This document shows, piece after piece, positions 34,472 to 41,659 of a stretch of DNA of 64,000 nt (within the stretch, counting starts at the first letter, position 1; every line of letters begins with the position of its first letter). The notes under the pieces are model-generated. The model was not told the DNA's origin, made no database searches, and saw only the letters and a list, made by a program, of their open reading frames with translations. Origin of the DNA: Paenibacillus_G filicis (GTDB lineage: Bacteria > Bacillota > Bacilli > Paenibacillales > NBRC-103111); assembly GCF_038070315.1 (NCBI RefSeq), contig NZ_JBBPCC010000016.1:62001-126000 (forward strand). The letters run 5' to 3'. The translations under genes were made by a program, and so were the position numbers.

Positions 34472-34566
34472 GAGTAAGAATCGAGGGTGCGCGACGGACG
34501 CGGGATGGAGGGCTGTGACAGGTTGCCTGCAGGCATAATGTCGCGGTCCTCTTTGGCTTTTTCCGT
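34472..34566 (+). repeat. 95-bp terminator-like repeat, copy B
   Basis: Second copy of the element at 33307-33399. The hairpin GAGGGCTGTGACA (34508-34520) with TGTCGCGGTCCTC (34539-34551) is followed by TTTGGCTTTTT, a good terminator tail for the VOC gene. An inner GCCTGCAGGC palindrome adds to the loop. Confidence 0.78.
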
Positions 34567-34641
34567 CCAGCAGCCTGCAAACCCGTACCATCAATGATAC
34601 TTGCAGGAGGGTCAGTCAAAACCAGAGTCATATATATGAGG

Positions 34642-34677
34642 GAATCATCCGATATAAAAAAAGGGGCGACGCAGCAT
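34642..34677 (+). repeat. 36-bp repeat arm, copy 1
   Basis: It matches 35774-35808 with one A-run length change and one substitution. It reads GAATCATCCGATAT, an A-run, then GGGGCGACGCAGCAT. It looks like the left arm of a longer terminator stem that was interrupted, here just before an IS3 end sequence. Confidence 0.7.
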
Positions 34678-34688
34678 ATCCATATTCG

Positions 34689-34920
34689 TGTCTACTTGAC
34701 AGGGTTATGACCAAGGAACACCAGGTTTCTTATGCAGAGAAATGAAGCGGCTGATTAACCACAAGATGCATAGAGCTTGAACGCGATATTAAGGACTATA
34801 TCCACTTATACAATTACGAACGATTACAAACGAAATTAAACGGCCTCAGTCCGATGGAATTCAGGTCCAAGGCCGCATAGCCAATTTTTATTATTTGTAC
34901 TGTCTACTTGACGGGGGGCA
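34689..34920 (+). mobile_element. IS3-family insertion sequence remnant
   Basis: A frame at 34773-34880 reads ELERDIKDYIHLYNYERLQT, KLNGLSPMEFRSKAA, stop. This is the C-terminus of an IS3-group (IS150-like) transposase, as in YNNERYQWKLNGLSPVEFR. The right IS end follows at 34901-34920 (TGTCTACTTGACGGGGGGCA). A near-identical segment at 34689-34704 lies in the same orientation, where an intact element would have an inverted copy. Most of the transposase, including the DDE residues, is gone, so the element is dead. Confidence 0.82.
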
Positions 34921-34948
34921 GTTCAGTTCACGCCATTGTTTACTTGAT

Positions 34949-35308
34949 TTATTTAACAAGGGGGGCTTGAATCAATGTTGCGAACTTAAATTGATGCACA
35001 TGACCATCATTAAGTGTGGTCTGTCCAGTAACGAAATGGACATGCTTGCCATTTCCGACTGGAATCGCAGGCCCTGTTCTAATTTTTTTCAGTTTATGAA
35101 AGTGATTCAAGAAGTCTGTTCGTGTGAGGTCAATTTCATGGACGTGACTGTTGCCTGAACGTATTGCTTGCCCCGTCACTCCTGCAAAACGATGGTTATG
35201 CCGATCCGCACCTTGCTCAGCCAATCTCGTGCTTCCTTCAAACTCATGTACGTGCCGCTGTTTCTTTGTCTGGGGTGTCTTCTTTATTGTTCTACTTTTA
35301 TTCGGCAT
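34949..35308 (-). CDS. ymaF: YmaF-family histidine-rich repeat protein
   Basis: 119 residues matching YmaF of Bacilli: HVHEFEGSTRLAEQGADRHNHRFAGVTGQAI, SGNSHVHEIDLTRTDF, NHFHKLKKIRTGPAIPVGNGKHVHFVTGQTTLNDGHVHQF. The HxH motif recurs at least five times at regular spacing, which suggests a repeated beta structure and possible metal binding. The function of the family is unknown to me. The ATG follows AGGAGG with 8 bases spacing. The reading frame is intact, although it sits in a region full of remnants. Confidence 0.85.
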   Translation of the reverse strand: MPNKSRTIKKTPQTKKQRHVHEFEGSTRLAEQGADRHNHRFAGVTGQAIRSGNSHVHEIDLTRTDFLNHFHKLKKIRTGPAIPVGNGKHVHFVTGQTTLNDGHVHQFKFATLIQAPLVK

Positions 35309-35462
35309 TCTGCGGTAACCTCCTAAAATAAAATTATCAATAGTACATTTTATTAAAGCAGTTACTTTAAAGTGCTAGGCAAACAAATAGCTTTAATTGG
35401 AAAGTTTTAAAAGAAAAGTTCTATGACTGAATATGGTCATGTGGTTGGCTGTAGTAGCTGCT
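35309..35462. other. AT-rich upstream region of ymaF
   Basis: It holds the ymaF ribosome binding site and presumably its minus-strand promoter. No unambiguous -35/-10 pair was found. Confidence 0.3.
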
Positions 35463-35565
35463 GTGCTGACCCTGCAGCGGGCGGATTCTATAATGTGATG
35501 CTGTTCACAAGAAGATTAGCTATGAGGAGAATCCGGTGACGACGGGGGACGGGGAGAAGGCTTAA
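35463..35565 (+). pseudogene. 3' remnant of a second sulfurtransferase gene, copy 4
   Basis: About 100 bp aligns with the end of the intact gene: GTGCTGACCCTGCAGCGGGC matches its GTGCTGGCTTTGCAGCAGGC. After an internal deletion and a frameshift, the last codons read ISYEENPVTTGDGEKA-stop, against ISYEENPIATGNEERA-stop. The catalytic loop is lost or unrecognisable. It is followed by a hairpin like that of the intact gene. Confidence 0.72.
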
Positions 35566-35589
35566 GTGGGATAGCGGTATAAGACTTAG

Positions 35590-35612
35590 TACATCGCTCC
35601 TTCCGCGATGTA
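35590..35612 (+). terminator. terminator-like hairpin after the sulfurtransferase remnant
   Basis: TACATCGC (35590-35597) pairs with GCGATGTA (35605-35612), then TTCTTT. The core is the same as that of the intact gene's terminator at 29925-29955, so gene end and terminator were copied together. Confidence 0.6.
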
Positions 35613-35773
35613 TTCTTTGTACTGTATTCCCTCAGAAACAATTTTCATGAGCTCCGGGTCGAGCATACGCTCGTATGGATCCATTATCGCACGGCCCTCG
35701 GTAGGAATACACATAAGAAATGCTTTATGAACAAAGGAACAGCTCGAAATTAAAAAGGGTGACAATCACGAGC

Positions 35774-35808
35774 GAATCATCCGATATAAAAAAGGGGCAA
35801 CGCAGCAT
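35774..35808 (+). repeat. 35-bp repeat arm, copy 2
   Basis: Second copy of the element at 34642-34677. Here it continues into GCAGCAT..ATGCTGC (35802-35825), a short hairpin, but the expected complementary GGGGC arm is missing. It lies 50 bp upstream of the lipoprotein gene. Confidence 0.7.
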
Positions 35809-35861
35809 GTTCGGATATGCTGCAAAATAAAGAAACTTAATAGGAACAGGAGGAGCTAATC

Positions 35862-36419
35862 TTGAATTCACGTTTTCGTTTTCGCTTGCGTCATCTGTTC
35901 GTCATGCTCTTGATAGCATGTGCGATTATTTCAGCAGTAGGCTGTTCTTCAACCGATCAGTACGAATCCATCTATTACGGCTTGAAGAGGGAGGTTAACC
36001 ACGTCGAGATTAGATTGGCTTCCATGGGTCTGATGCCCGATGACAAGTTATCTGCTGAAGGGAAGCAATTGATGATGGTTGCCGTCAATGTCAAAAACTA
36101 CGGTTCCGACCCCAAGGTCGTGGAGTCATCGATGTTTACTCTGGTTGATAATAAAGGGAAGCGATATACCGCGTTGCCGGACAGCGCGCTGCCGAAAGCC
36201 ATTGCACCATATGCGCTACACCCTGGGTTTACGTACCCCCCTTACAAGAATGGCATGGTCATGGAGCATCGTTATTTTGCTTATGCAGTGCCGGATACGA
36301 TGGTAGCCAGCCGCGAGTCTACGATCCCCGGACATTCTATCGTGTACAAGGACGGCAAGCACGGGCTGCGCTTTTCGTTTGACAAACGATGCATCTCGCC
36401 AAATGAATGCTTTGAATAA
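35862..36419 (+). CDS. lipoprotein with DUF4352-like domain
   Basis: 185 residues. The signal peptide (RHLFVMLLIACAIISAVGC) ends in a lipobox AVGC with Cys at residue 28, so the protein should be anchored to the outer face of the membrane. The mature part has an immunoglobulin-like DUF4352 pattern (LMMVAVNVKNYGSDPKVVESSMFTLVDNKGKRYTALPDSAL ... FAYAVPDTMV). The start is TTG at 35862, with AGGAGGAG 6 bases upstream. It appears monocistronic. Function unknown. Confidence 0.82.
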   Translation: MNSRFRFRLRHLFVMLLIACAIISAVGCSSTDQYESIYYGLKREVNHVEIRLASMGLMPDDKLSAEGKQLMMVAVNVKNYGSDPKVVESSMFTLVDNKGKRYTALPDSALPKAIAPYALHPGFTYPPYKNGMVMEHRYFAYAVPDTMVASRESTIPGHSIVYKDGKHGLRFSFDKRCISPNECFE

Positions 36420-36482
36420 ATCCTGCTGCTAATTGCTTCTCAGAGGCCTTCCTTTCAATATCGCTCAGCACGGTCGACAACT

Positions 36483-36504
36483 ATAATATATCATGATATA
36501 TTAT
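36483..36504. promoter_or_regulatory. 22-bp perfect palindrome, probable operator of the GntR/LacI regulator
   Basis: A perfect AT-rich palindrome centred on TCATGA, 38 bp upstream of the regulator's ATG. A related imperfect dyad containing ATATCAT lies at 37866-37885, just above the mannan operon -35 box. This suggests that the same protein binds at both places. Confidence 0.6.
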
Positions 36505-36542
36505 TATGCATAAGATGAAATTATGAAGGTCAGGAGATAACG

Positions 36543-37733
36543 ATGGTCATGAGTGAGACGACTTCATCCAAGCCGATGTACGAGAAGATCTTTGACGAAG
36601 TAAAGCGCGGGATCATGACCCAAGCTTACAAACCGGGCGAACGCGTGCCCTCCGAGAAGGAGCTGGCGGAAGCATACAGCGTTAGCCGGATTACAAGTAA
36701 AAAAGCGCTGGAGCTGCTCGCTAACGAGCGGTTGATCGTGCGGAAGCCGGGCAGAGGCTCGTTCGTCACCGATCCGGAGCTTGAGTTTACAGAGGAAGAG
36801 GCCCCTTCGGCGGGGGGCTCTCGTGAAGCGCCAGTCAAGCTGCTTCACCAGGAGGAGAAGACGATCGGCCTGGTGATTACGGACTTTGGCAATAGCTACG
36901 GGACAGGGCTGATCTACGGCATGGAGCAGGCCGCGCGCGATAATGACTGTTTTTTGGTTTTACGCAGAACCTTTGGGGTTCCCGAGAATGAGGAACGCTC
37001 CATCCAGAAGCTGCTGGGGCTCGGGGTAGACGGGCTTATCGTGTTCCCCGCGCAGGGTGAATATTTCAATGCCGAGGTTCTGAAGCTTGTCATTGACCGC
37101 TTTCCGCTTGTGCTTGTGGATCGGCACTTGAAGGGGGTGGCGGCGGCTTCGATCAGCTCAGACAACCTCACGGCCGCGCTGAAGGGCACGGAGTATCTAT
37201 TTGATCTCGGGCATACCAGCATCTCGTTTTTGTGCCCGCCTCCGGCGGATACGACTGCTGTGGAGGACCGGATCGAAGGTTTTATTGAAGCTCATGCGCA
37301 GCGGGGAATCATGGTTGACAAGGAGCTGTGGCTGAGCGATCTAACCTCGACGCTGCCAAACTCCTTCAATGACGAGAATATCGAGCGCGACATCGGGCGT
37401 CTGGTCTCTCATTTGGAGCGCCATCCCTCCATTACCGCATTATTTGCTATTGAATACAACATCGCCCTGTTGGCCAAGACAGCCGTGGAGCGCCTCGGTC
37501 TGCGTATTCCGGAAGATATCTCGATCATCTGCTTCGACAGTCCGCCCACCCATCTCGGCGGTGGTTATGCCTTCACTCATATGCGGCAGAATGAAGAAGA
37601 GATGGGGCGGATTGCCGTCGAGAATGTGCTGAGCATCATGAACGGCTGCTCTGTGCCCAACAAGGTGATGCTGGAAGCCCGGCTGATTCCCGGAGAATCC
37701 ACCGGTCCGGCCCGGCAGCCCAAGTCACTCTAA
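36543..37733 (+). CDS. GntR-LacI chimeric transcriptional regulator (AraR-type architecture)
   Basis: 396 residues. An N-terminal GntR winged helix (MYEKIFDEVKRGIMTQAYKPGERVPSEKELAEAYSVSRITSKKALELLANERLIVRKPGRGSFV) is fused to a LacI-type effector domain (KTIGLVITDFGNSYGTGLIYGMEQAARDNDCFLVL ... LGLGVDGLIVFPAQGE ... DLGHTSISFLCPP ... IPEDISIICFDSPP). This is the layout of AraR. It is followed by a terminator and then the alpha-mannan operon on the same strand. It is the likely repressor of that operon, with a manno-oligosaccharide or derivative as inducer. AGGAGATAACG precedes the ATG. Confidence 0.92.
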   Translation: MVMSETTSSKPMYEKIFDEVKRGIMTQAYKPGERVPSEKELAEAYSVSRITSKKALELLANERLIVRKPGRGSFVTDPELEFTEEEAPSAGGSREAPVKLLHQEEKTIGLVITDFGNSYGTGLIYGMEQAARDNDCFLVLRRTFGVPENEERSIQKLLGLGVDGLIVFPAQGEYFNAEVLKLVIDRFPLVLVDRHLKGVAAASISSDNLTAALKGTEYLFDLGHTSISFLCPPPADTTAVEDRIEGFIEAHAQRGIMVDKELWLSDLTSTLPNSFNDENIERDIGRLVSHLERHPSITALFAIEYNIALLAKTAVERLGLRIPEDISIICFDSPPTHLGGGYAFTHMRQNEEEMGRIAVENVLSIMNGCSVPNKVMLEARLIPGESTGPARQPKSL

Positions 37734-37786
37734 CAAAGCATGTACTAGCGAAGTGCTGTGCCCTTATTCATGCCCTCGGGGCAGTT

Positions 37787-37835
37787 GAACCTTGAAACCC
37801 AGTCTGCAAGCGAACGGGTTTTGGGGTTCTTTTTT
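37787..37835 (+). terminator. terminator of the regulator gene
   Basis: Stem AAACCC/GGGTTT extended by GAACC/GGTTC across a small internal loop, then TTTTTT. It separates the regulator from the operon promoter. Confidence 0.75.
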
Positions 37836-37893
37836 GTTTAAATGGCTATAACCCTCCCTATAATGTTATATCATTTATAAGATAAAATGCGTA

Positions 37894-37922
37894 TTGACAT
37901 GATGACAGTATGCTAATATACT
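37894..37922 (+). promoter_or_regulatory. sigma-A promoter of the alpha-mannan operon
   Basis: Consensus TTGACA (37894-37899), a 17-bp spacer and TATACT (37917-37922). It is the best promoter match in the window. An imperfect dyad at 37866-37885 lies directly upstream. Confidence 0.85.
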
Positions 37923-37928
37923 AATTAT

Positions 37929-37942
37929 TGAAAACGCTTTAT
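37929..37942 (+). promoter_or_regulatory. cre-like catabolite repression site
   Basis: TGAAAACGCTTTAT matches the CcpA consensus TGWAARCGYTWNCW at 13 of 14 positions. It covers the predicted transcription start, a position where CcpA represses. Confidence 0.65.
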
Positions 37943-37966
37943 AATATTTGAAGGGAGGTATTCCAT

Positions 37967-39271
37967 CTGAATTCAAGTCCTCACATTCCAAAAGCTATTC
38001 AAGAGCTTACAGATGCTGTACACGATAAGTTTAGGGATCGCCCCCGGATCGCTAAGATGTTTGAACAATGCTTGCTGAATACGTGGAATACGACCATTAA
38101 ACGCAACTCAGACGGCACGACCTTTGTGATCACAGGAGATATCCCGGCGATGTGGCTGCGGGACTCTGCTGCACAGGTCAGACCTTACCTGATCATGGCC
38201 TCACAGGATGAAGCCATAGCGGATATGATTCAAGGGCTGGTGGACCGGCAATTCGCCTATATCCAGATGGACCCTTATGCCAATGCCTTCAATGAAACCC
38301 CGGGCGGGCAAGGTCATCAGAACGACCTGACCGAAATGAGCCCCTGGATCTGGGAACGGAAATACGAGATCGATTCCCTGTGTTATCCGATCCAGCTTGG
38401 TTATCTGCTGTGGAAGAACACAGGCCGAACGGCCCAGTTTAACGCGGGCTTTGTATCAGGGGTTCGGCTGATCATGGAGCTGTGGCGCAGAGAGCAGCAT
38501 CATGAGAGCGATTCCCTTTACCGGTTCCAGCGGCTGGACTGCCCGCCGTCGGATACCCTTGTCCGGGAAGGTCTGGGCAGCCCTACCACGTATACGGGAA
38601 TGACCTGGTCGGGCTTCCGTCCCAGTGACGATGCCTGTCAGTATGGCTATCTCGTTCCGGCCAATATGTTCGCTGTTGTGGCGCTGCGCTATGTGAAGGA
38701 GATCGCCGCTGAAGTGCTCGGCGATGCGATGCTGGCCGAGGAGGCGCAGGAGCTTTTGACACAGATTGATGAAGGCATCCGCGCGCATGCGATCGTGGAG
38801 CATCCCGATTTCGGTCCTGTGTACGCCTACGAAACGGATGGTATGGGCAATTTTAATCTTATGGATGACGCCAATGTTCCCAGTCTCCTCTCCATTCCTT
38901 ACCTGGGGTATGCGGATGCGGAGGACCCGCTTTATCTCAATACCCGGCGTCTGATTCTGAGCAAGACGAATCCGTACTTCTATGAAGGCGCCGCGGCCTC
39001 CGGCATCGGAAGTCCGCATACGCCGGTACGTTACATCTGGCATATTGCGCTGGCGATTCAAGGAATGACTGCGACGAGCCGCGAAGAACAGCAGCGCCTT
39101 CTCGACCTGATGGAGGCCACAGATGCCGGAACCGGATTTATGCATGAAGGCTTTCATGCCGACGACCCGGATCAATTCACAAGACCTTGGTTCTCCTGGG
39201 CGAATATGATGTTCTGTGAGTTTGTCCTGATGACTTGCGGGATTGCCGTTAAGCGGGATAAAAGTGAATAG
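37967..39271 (+). CDS. exo-alpha-1,6-mannosidase, glycoside hydrolase family 125, probable CTG start
   Basis: About 434 residues. It has no signal peptide, so it is cytoplasmic. Family hallmarks are TGDIPAMWLRDSAAQVRPYL, ANAFNETPGGQGHQNDLTEMSPWIWERKYEIDSLCYPI, WSGFRPSDDACQYGYLVPANMF, and FMHEGFHADDPDQFTRPWFSWANMMF. As I recall, Clostridium perfringens GH125 uses Asp220 and Glu393. Counting from the CTG puts the equivalent Asp at 221-222 and Glu at 394, so the N-terminus fits. The first ATG (38057) would remove 30 family-like residues. The CTG lies 8 bases after AAGGGAGG, and an in-frame stop at 37949 excludes an earlier start. It releases mannose from alpha-1,6-linked chains with inversion (family knowledge). 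Confidence 0.9.
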   Translation: MNSSPHIPKAIQELTDAVHDKFRDRPRIAKMFEQCLLNTWNTTIKRNSDGTTFVITGDIPAMWLRDSAAQVRPYLIMASQDEAIADMIQGLVDRQFAYIQMDPYANAFNETPGGQGHQNDLTEMSPWIWERKYEIDSLCYPIQLGYLLWKNTGRTAQFNAGFVSGVRLIMELWRREQHHESDSLYRFQRLDCPPSDTLVREGLGSPTTYTGMTWSGFRPSDDACQYGYLVPANMFAVVALRYVKEIAAEVLGDAMLAEEAQELLTQIDEGIRAHAIVEHPDFGPVYAYETDGMGNFNLMDDANVPSLLSIPYLGYADAEDPLYLNTRRLILSKTNPYFYEGAAASGIGSPHTPVRYIWHIALAIQGMTATSREEQQRLLDLMEATDAGTGFMHEGFHADDPDQFTRPWFSWANMMFCEFVLMTCGIAVKRDKSE

Positions 39272-39308
39272 CTGCAAGCCAGAATACCATTAAAGGGGAT
39301 GAAGATCG

Positions 39309-40601
39309 ATGAAGAAATGGTTGGTTACGACGACATTACTATCGATGATTACGGTTCTGGCGGCAGGCTGCAGTGGTGGTGCGGCGGATACTGGAAAAAC
39401 GGGTGGCGCCGGGACCAGCAGCGGCAAAAAAACAGAGCTTACCTTCTGGGGCGACTGGGGCGGCGAAGGACAGAAGCAATTCCAGACGATGGTGGAGGCC
39501 TTTAACAAATCCCAGGATAAAATTCATGTCAAATATGTGCTGCAGCAGGATATGATTACCAAGTTTCTGACATCGGCAACCAATGGAGGCGCGCCGGATA
39601 TTCTGTTCTGGGACCGCTGGCGGACCTCGCTGTATGCGCCCAAGAACGTGCTTCATCCTGTGGATGAGTATCTGAAGCGGGACGGAATCTCCAAAGACGA
39701 TTTCTACAGCGAATCCTTGAAAGAGCTTACGAATGGGGGCAAATTATATGGCCTGCCGCTCACCGTGGATGCACGTGCCTTGTTCTATAACAAGAAGCTC
39801 CTGGCGGAAGCAGGGGTACAGCCGCCGAAGACGTGGGATGAGCTGGAGGCGGCAGCGGCGAAGCTGACCAAATGGAAAGGTGACAAGCTGGAGGTCGCCG
39901 GCTTCTCCATGGGTGATCTCGGATTGTTCAATATGTATCTCCAGCAGGCCGGCGGCCAGATGCTGACCGATGACGGCAAGACTAACTTCAACAATGACAA
40001 GGGCAAGCAAGTGCTGGAATTCTGGGACCGTCTTATGAACAAGGACAAAGTATATAAGGTCGGCTTCGAACTTGGCCTTGGGGAAGGACAAGATGCTTTT
40101 GTCACCGGCAAGGTCGCCATGCTCTACTCCGGTCCGTGGATGCTGAGCACCTATAACAAATACGGCAAGGATCTGGAATATGGCATCGTTCCTCCTCCGG
40201 CAGGTCCGGGTGGCAATAAGGCCAGCGTGATGGGCGGGTTCGGCCTTGTCATTCCTGAAGGCTCCAAGCACCATGACGAGGCTTGGGAATTCATCAAGTG
40301 GTGGACGGCGAACAAAGACAATGCGCTGCTGTGGGCGAAGACGAGTCTCAATATGCCGGGCTTCAAGCCGGCGCTGGAGGATCCTTTCTTCAAGAATGAC
40401 CCGCAGTGGAAGCCGTTCATGGATACGCTGGAATTTGCGAAGATCCGTCCGACTCATCCCGGATATTCGGTGATGGAAACCGATGCGCTGGCTCCGAATC
40501 TCCAGCTTAACCAGCAGCAGAAACAGAGCATGAACGACACGCTGAAAAAAGCCCAGGAACAAGGTGACAAGCTGCTCAAGGATAACGCAGTCGTGAAGTA
40601 A
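39309..40601 (+). CDS. ABC transporter sugar-binding lipoprotein
   Basis: 430 residues. The signal peptide KWLVTTTLLSMITVLAAGCSGG ends in a lipobox LAAGC. The mature protein is a family 1 solute-binding protein: TELTFWGDWGGEGQKQFQTMVEAFNKSQDKIHVKYV, APDILFWDRWRT, NGGKLYGLPLTVDARALFYNKKLL, DAFVTGKVAMLYSGPWMLSTY, and MGGFGLVIPEGSKHHDEAWEFIKWW. It should capture oligosaccharides outside the cell and pass them to the two permeases. The operon context points to alpha-1,6-manno-oligosaccharides. It follows the GH125 gene by 37 bp. Confidence 0.93.
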   Translation: MKKWLVTTTLLSMITVLAAGCSGGAADTGKTGGAGTSSGKKTELTFWGDWGGEGQKQFQTMVEAFNKSQDKIHVKYVLQQDMITKFLTSATNGGAPDILFWDRWRTSLYAPKNVLHPVDEYLKRDGISKDDFYSESLKELTNGGKLYGLPLTVDARALFYNKKLLAEAGVQPPKTWDELEAAAAKLTKWKGDKLEVAGFSMGDLGLFNMYLQQAGGQMLTDDGKTNFNNDKGKQVLEFWDRLMNKDKVYKVGFELGLGEGQDAFVTGKVAMLYSGPWMLSTYNKYGKDLEYGIVPPPAGPGGNKASVMGGFGLVIPEGSKHHDEAWEFIKWWTANKDNALLWAKTSLNMPGFKPALEDPFFKNDPQWKPFMDTLEFAKIRPTHPGYSVMETDALAPNLQLNQQQKQSMNDTLKKAQEQGDKLLKDNAVVK

Positions 40602-40615
40602 CTATCTTCGCAGAT

Positions 40616-40654
40616 GAGGCTGGTGCAGGGGAGCACGCTCTCCCCTTGCGCCTC
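40616..40654 (+). other. intercistronic stem-loop after the binding-protein gene
   Basis: GAGGC (40616-40620) pairs with GCCTC (40650-40654), and GGGGAG (40628-40633) with CTCCCC (40640-40645). No T-run follows, so full termination is not expected. Such hairpins often protect binding-protein mRNA from 3' decay and give more binding protein than permease. Confidence 0.55.
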
Positions 40655-40743
40655 CGCGGGGCAGTGACAAGAGTCTCGGCTTCGGCCGACGCAAGGTTCG
40701 GTACGATTTCATCCACTGAATGGATAAAGAGGGGGAAACCCAG

Positions 40744-41631
40744 GTGACATCCGTAAGAAAGATCGGAAGGCATCAGGCGCGGACAGCTTATCTGTTCATT
40801 ACGCCGACGGTCCTGCTGTTTGTGGTATTTACAGTCATCCCCGTGGTGATGGCCTTATATTTAAGCTTTACCAACTATGACGTGCTGAGCCGAAACGATT
40901 GGGTCGGCTTGGATAACTACCGCCGGCTCGCGGAAGATGACCTGCTCTGGAAAACATTCCGCAACGTCTTCCTGTACGCAGTGGTTTTCGTTCCGCTCAA
41001 TATCTTGATCTCCGTACTGCTCGCCATTCTGCTCAGCCGGACATGGCGCGGGGTCAAACTGTTCCGGACGCTGAACTACCTGCCGACACTCACCTCCGCC
41101 GTCGCCGCGGCTACGGTGTGGATTTGGCTGCTGCACCCGGAATTCGGCTTGGTCAATGGACTGTTGTCGTATGTAGGCATTACCGGTCCGGCCTGGCTGT
41201 CGGAGACCCGTACAGCGATGCTGTCGATCGTGATGCTGACCCTGTGGCAGTCGGTCGGCTCCAATATGGTTATTTATCTGGCGGGTTTGCAAGGCGTTCC
41301 CGATTATCTCTATGAATCGGCTAGACTCGATGGCGCCAATAAATTCGAATGCTTCCGCTATATCACTTGGCCGCAGCTGAGGCCGACGACCTTTCTCGTC
41401 AGTACGATGTCGATCATAGGGGCGCTTCAGCTGTTTGACCAGGCATTTGTACTTACCCAGGGCGGTCCGGCCAATATGACCAAGACACCTGTCTATCTGA
41501 TCTATCAGCAGGGCTTCAATCAGCTTCAGATGGGCTATGCGTCTGCACAGGCTTTTGTGCTGGCAATGGCGATTCTGATCTTCTCTCTGATCAATATGCG
41601 GATCTCGAAGGCGGAAGAGTCGGTCATATAG
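40744..41631 (+). CDS. sugar ABC transporter permease (MalF/UgpA type)
   Basis: About 295 residues with six membrane helices, starting with LFITPTVLLFVVFTVIPVVMALYLSF. The cytoplasmic EAA-like loop is YESARLDGANKFECFRYITWPQLRP, which docks on the ATPase. The GTG at 40744 has GAGGGGG 8 bases upstream; the in-frame ATG at 40720 lacks a ribosome binding site. It pairs with the next permease to form the channel for the oligosaccharide importer. Confidence 0.92.
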   Translation: MTSVRKIGRHQARTAYLFITPTVLLFVVFTVIPVVMALYLSFTNYDVLSRNDWVGLDNYRRLAEDDLLWKTFRNVFLYAVVFVPLNILISVLLAILLSRTWRGVKLFRTLNYLPTLTSAVAAATVWIWLLHPEFGLVNGLLSYVGITGPAWLSETRTAMLSIVMLTLWQSVGSNMVIYLAGLQGVPDYLYESARLDGANKFECFRYITWPQLRPTTFLVSTMSIIGALQLFDQAFVLTQGGPANMTKTPVYLIYQQGFNQLQMGYASAQAFVLAMAILIFSLINMRISKAEESVI

Positions 41632-41659
41632 AGGCAAGCCAAGAAGGGGGCTCAATGGA

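Noticed and set aside
29058..35612. Prophage or conjugative element
   Set aside because: No integrase, relaxase, capsid or terminase gene is present. Only an IS3 remnant and repeats were seen, so I describe an accessory patchwork rather than a named element.
35586..35714. 42-codon minus-strand frame MCIPTEGRAIMDPYERMLDPEL... overlapping the hairpin at 35590
   Set aside because: It has no ribosome binding site, it overlaps the terminator-like hairpin, and I recognise no family. It may be a remnant, but evidence is too weak for a feature.
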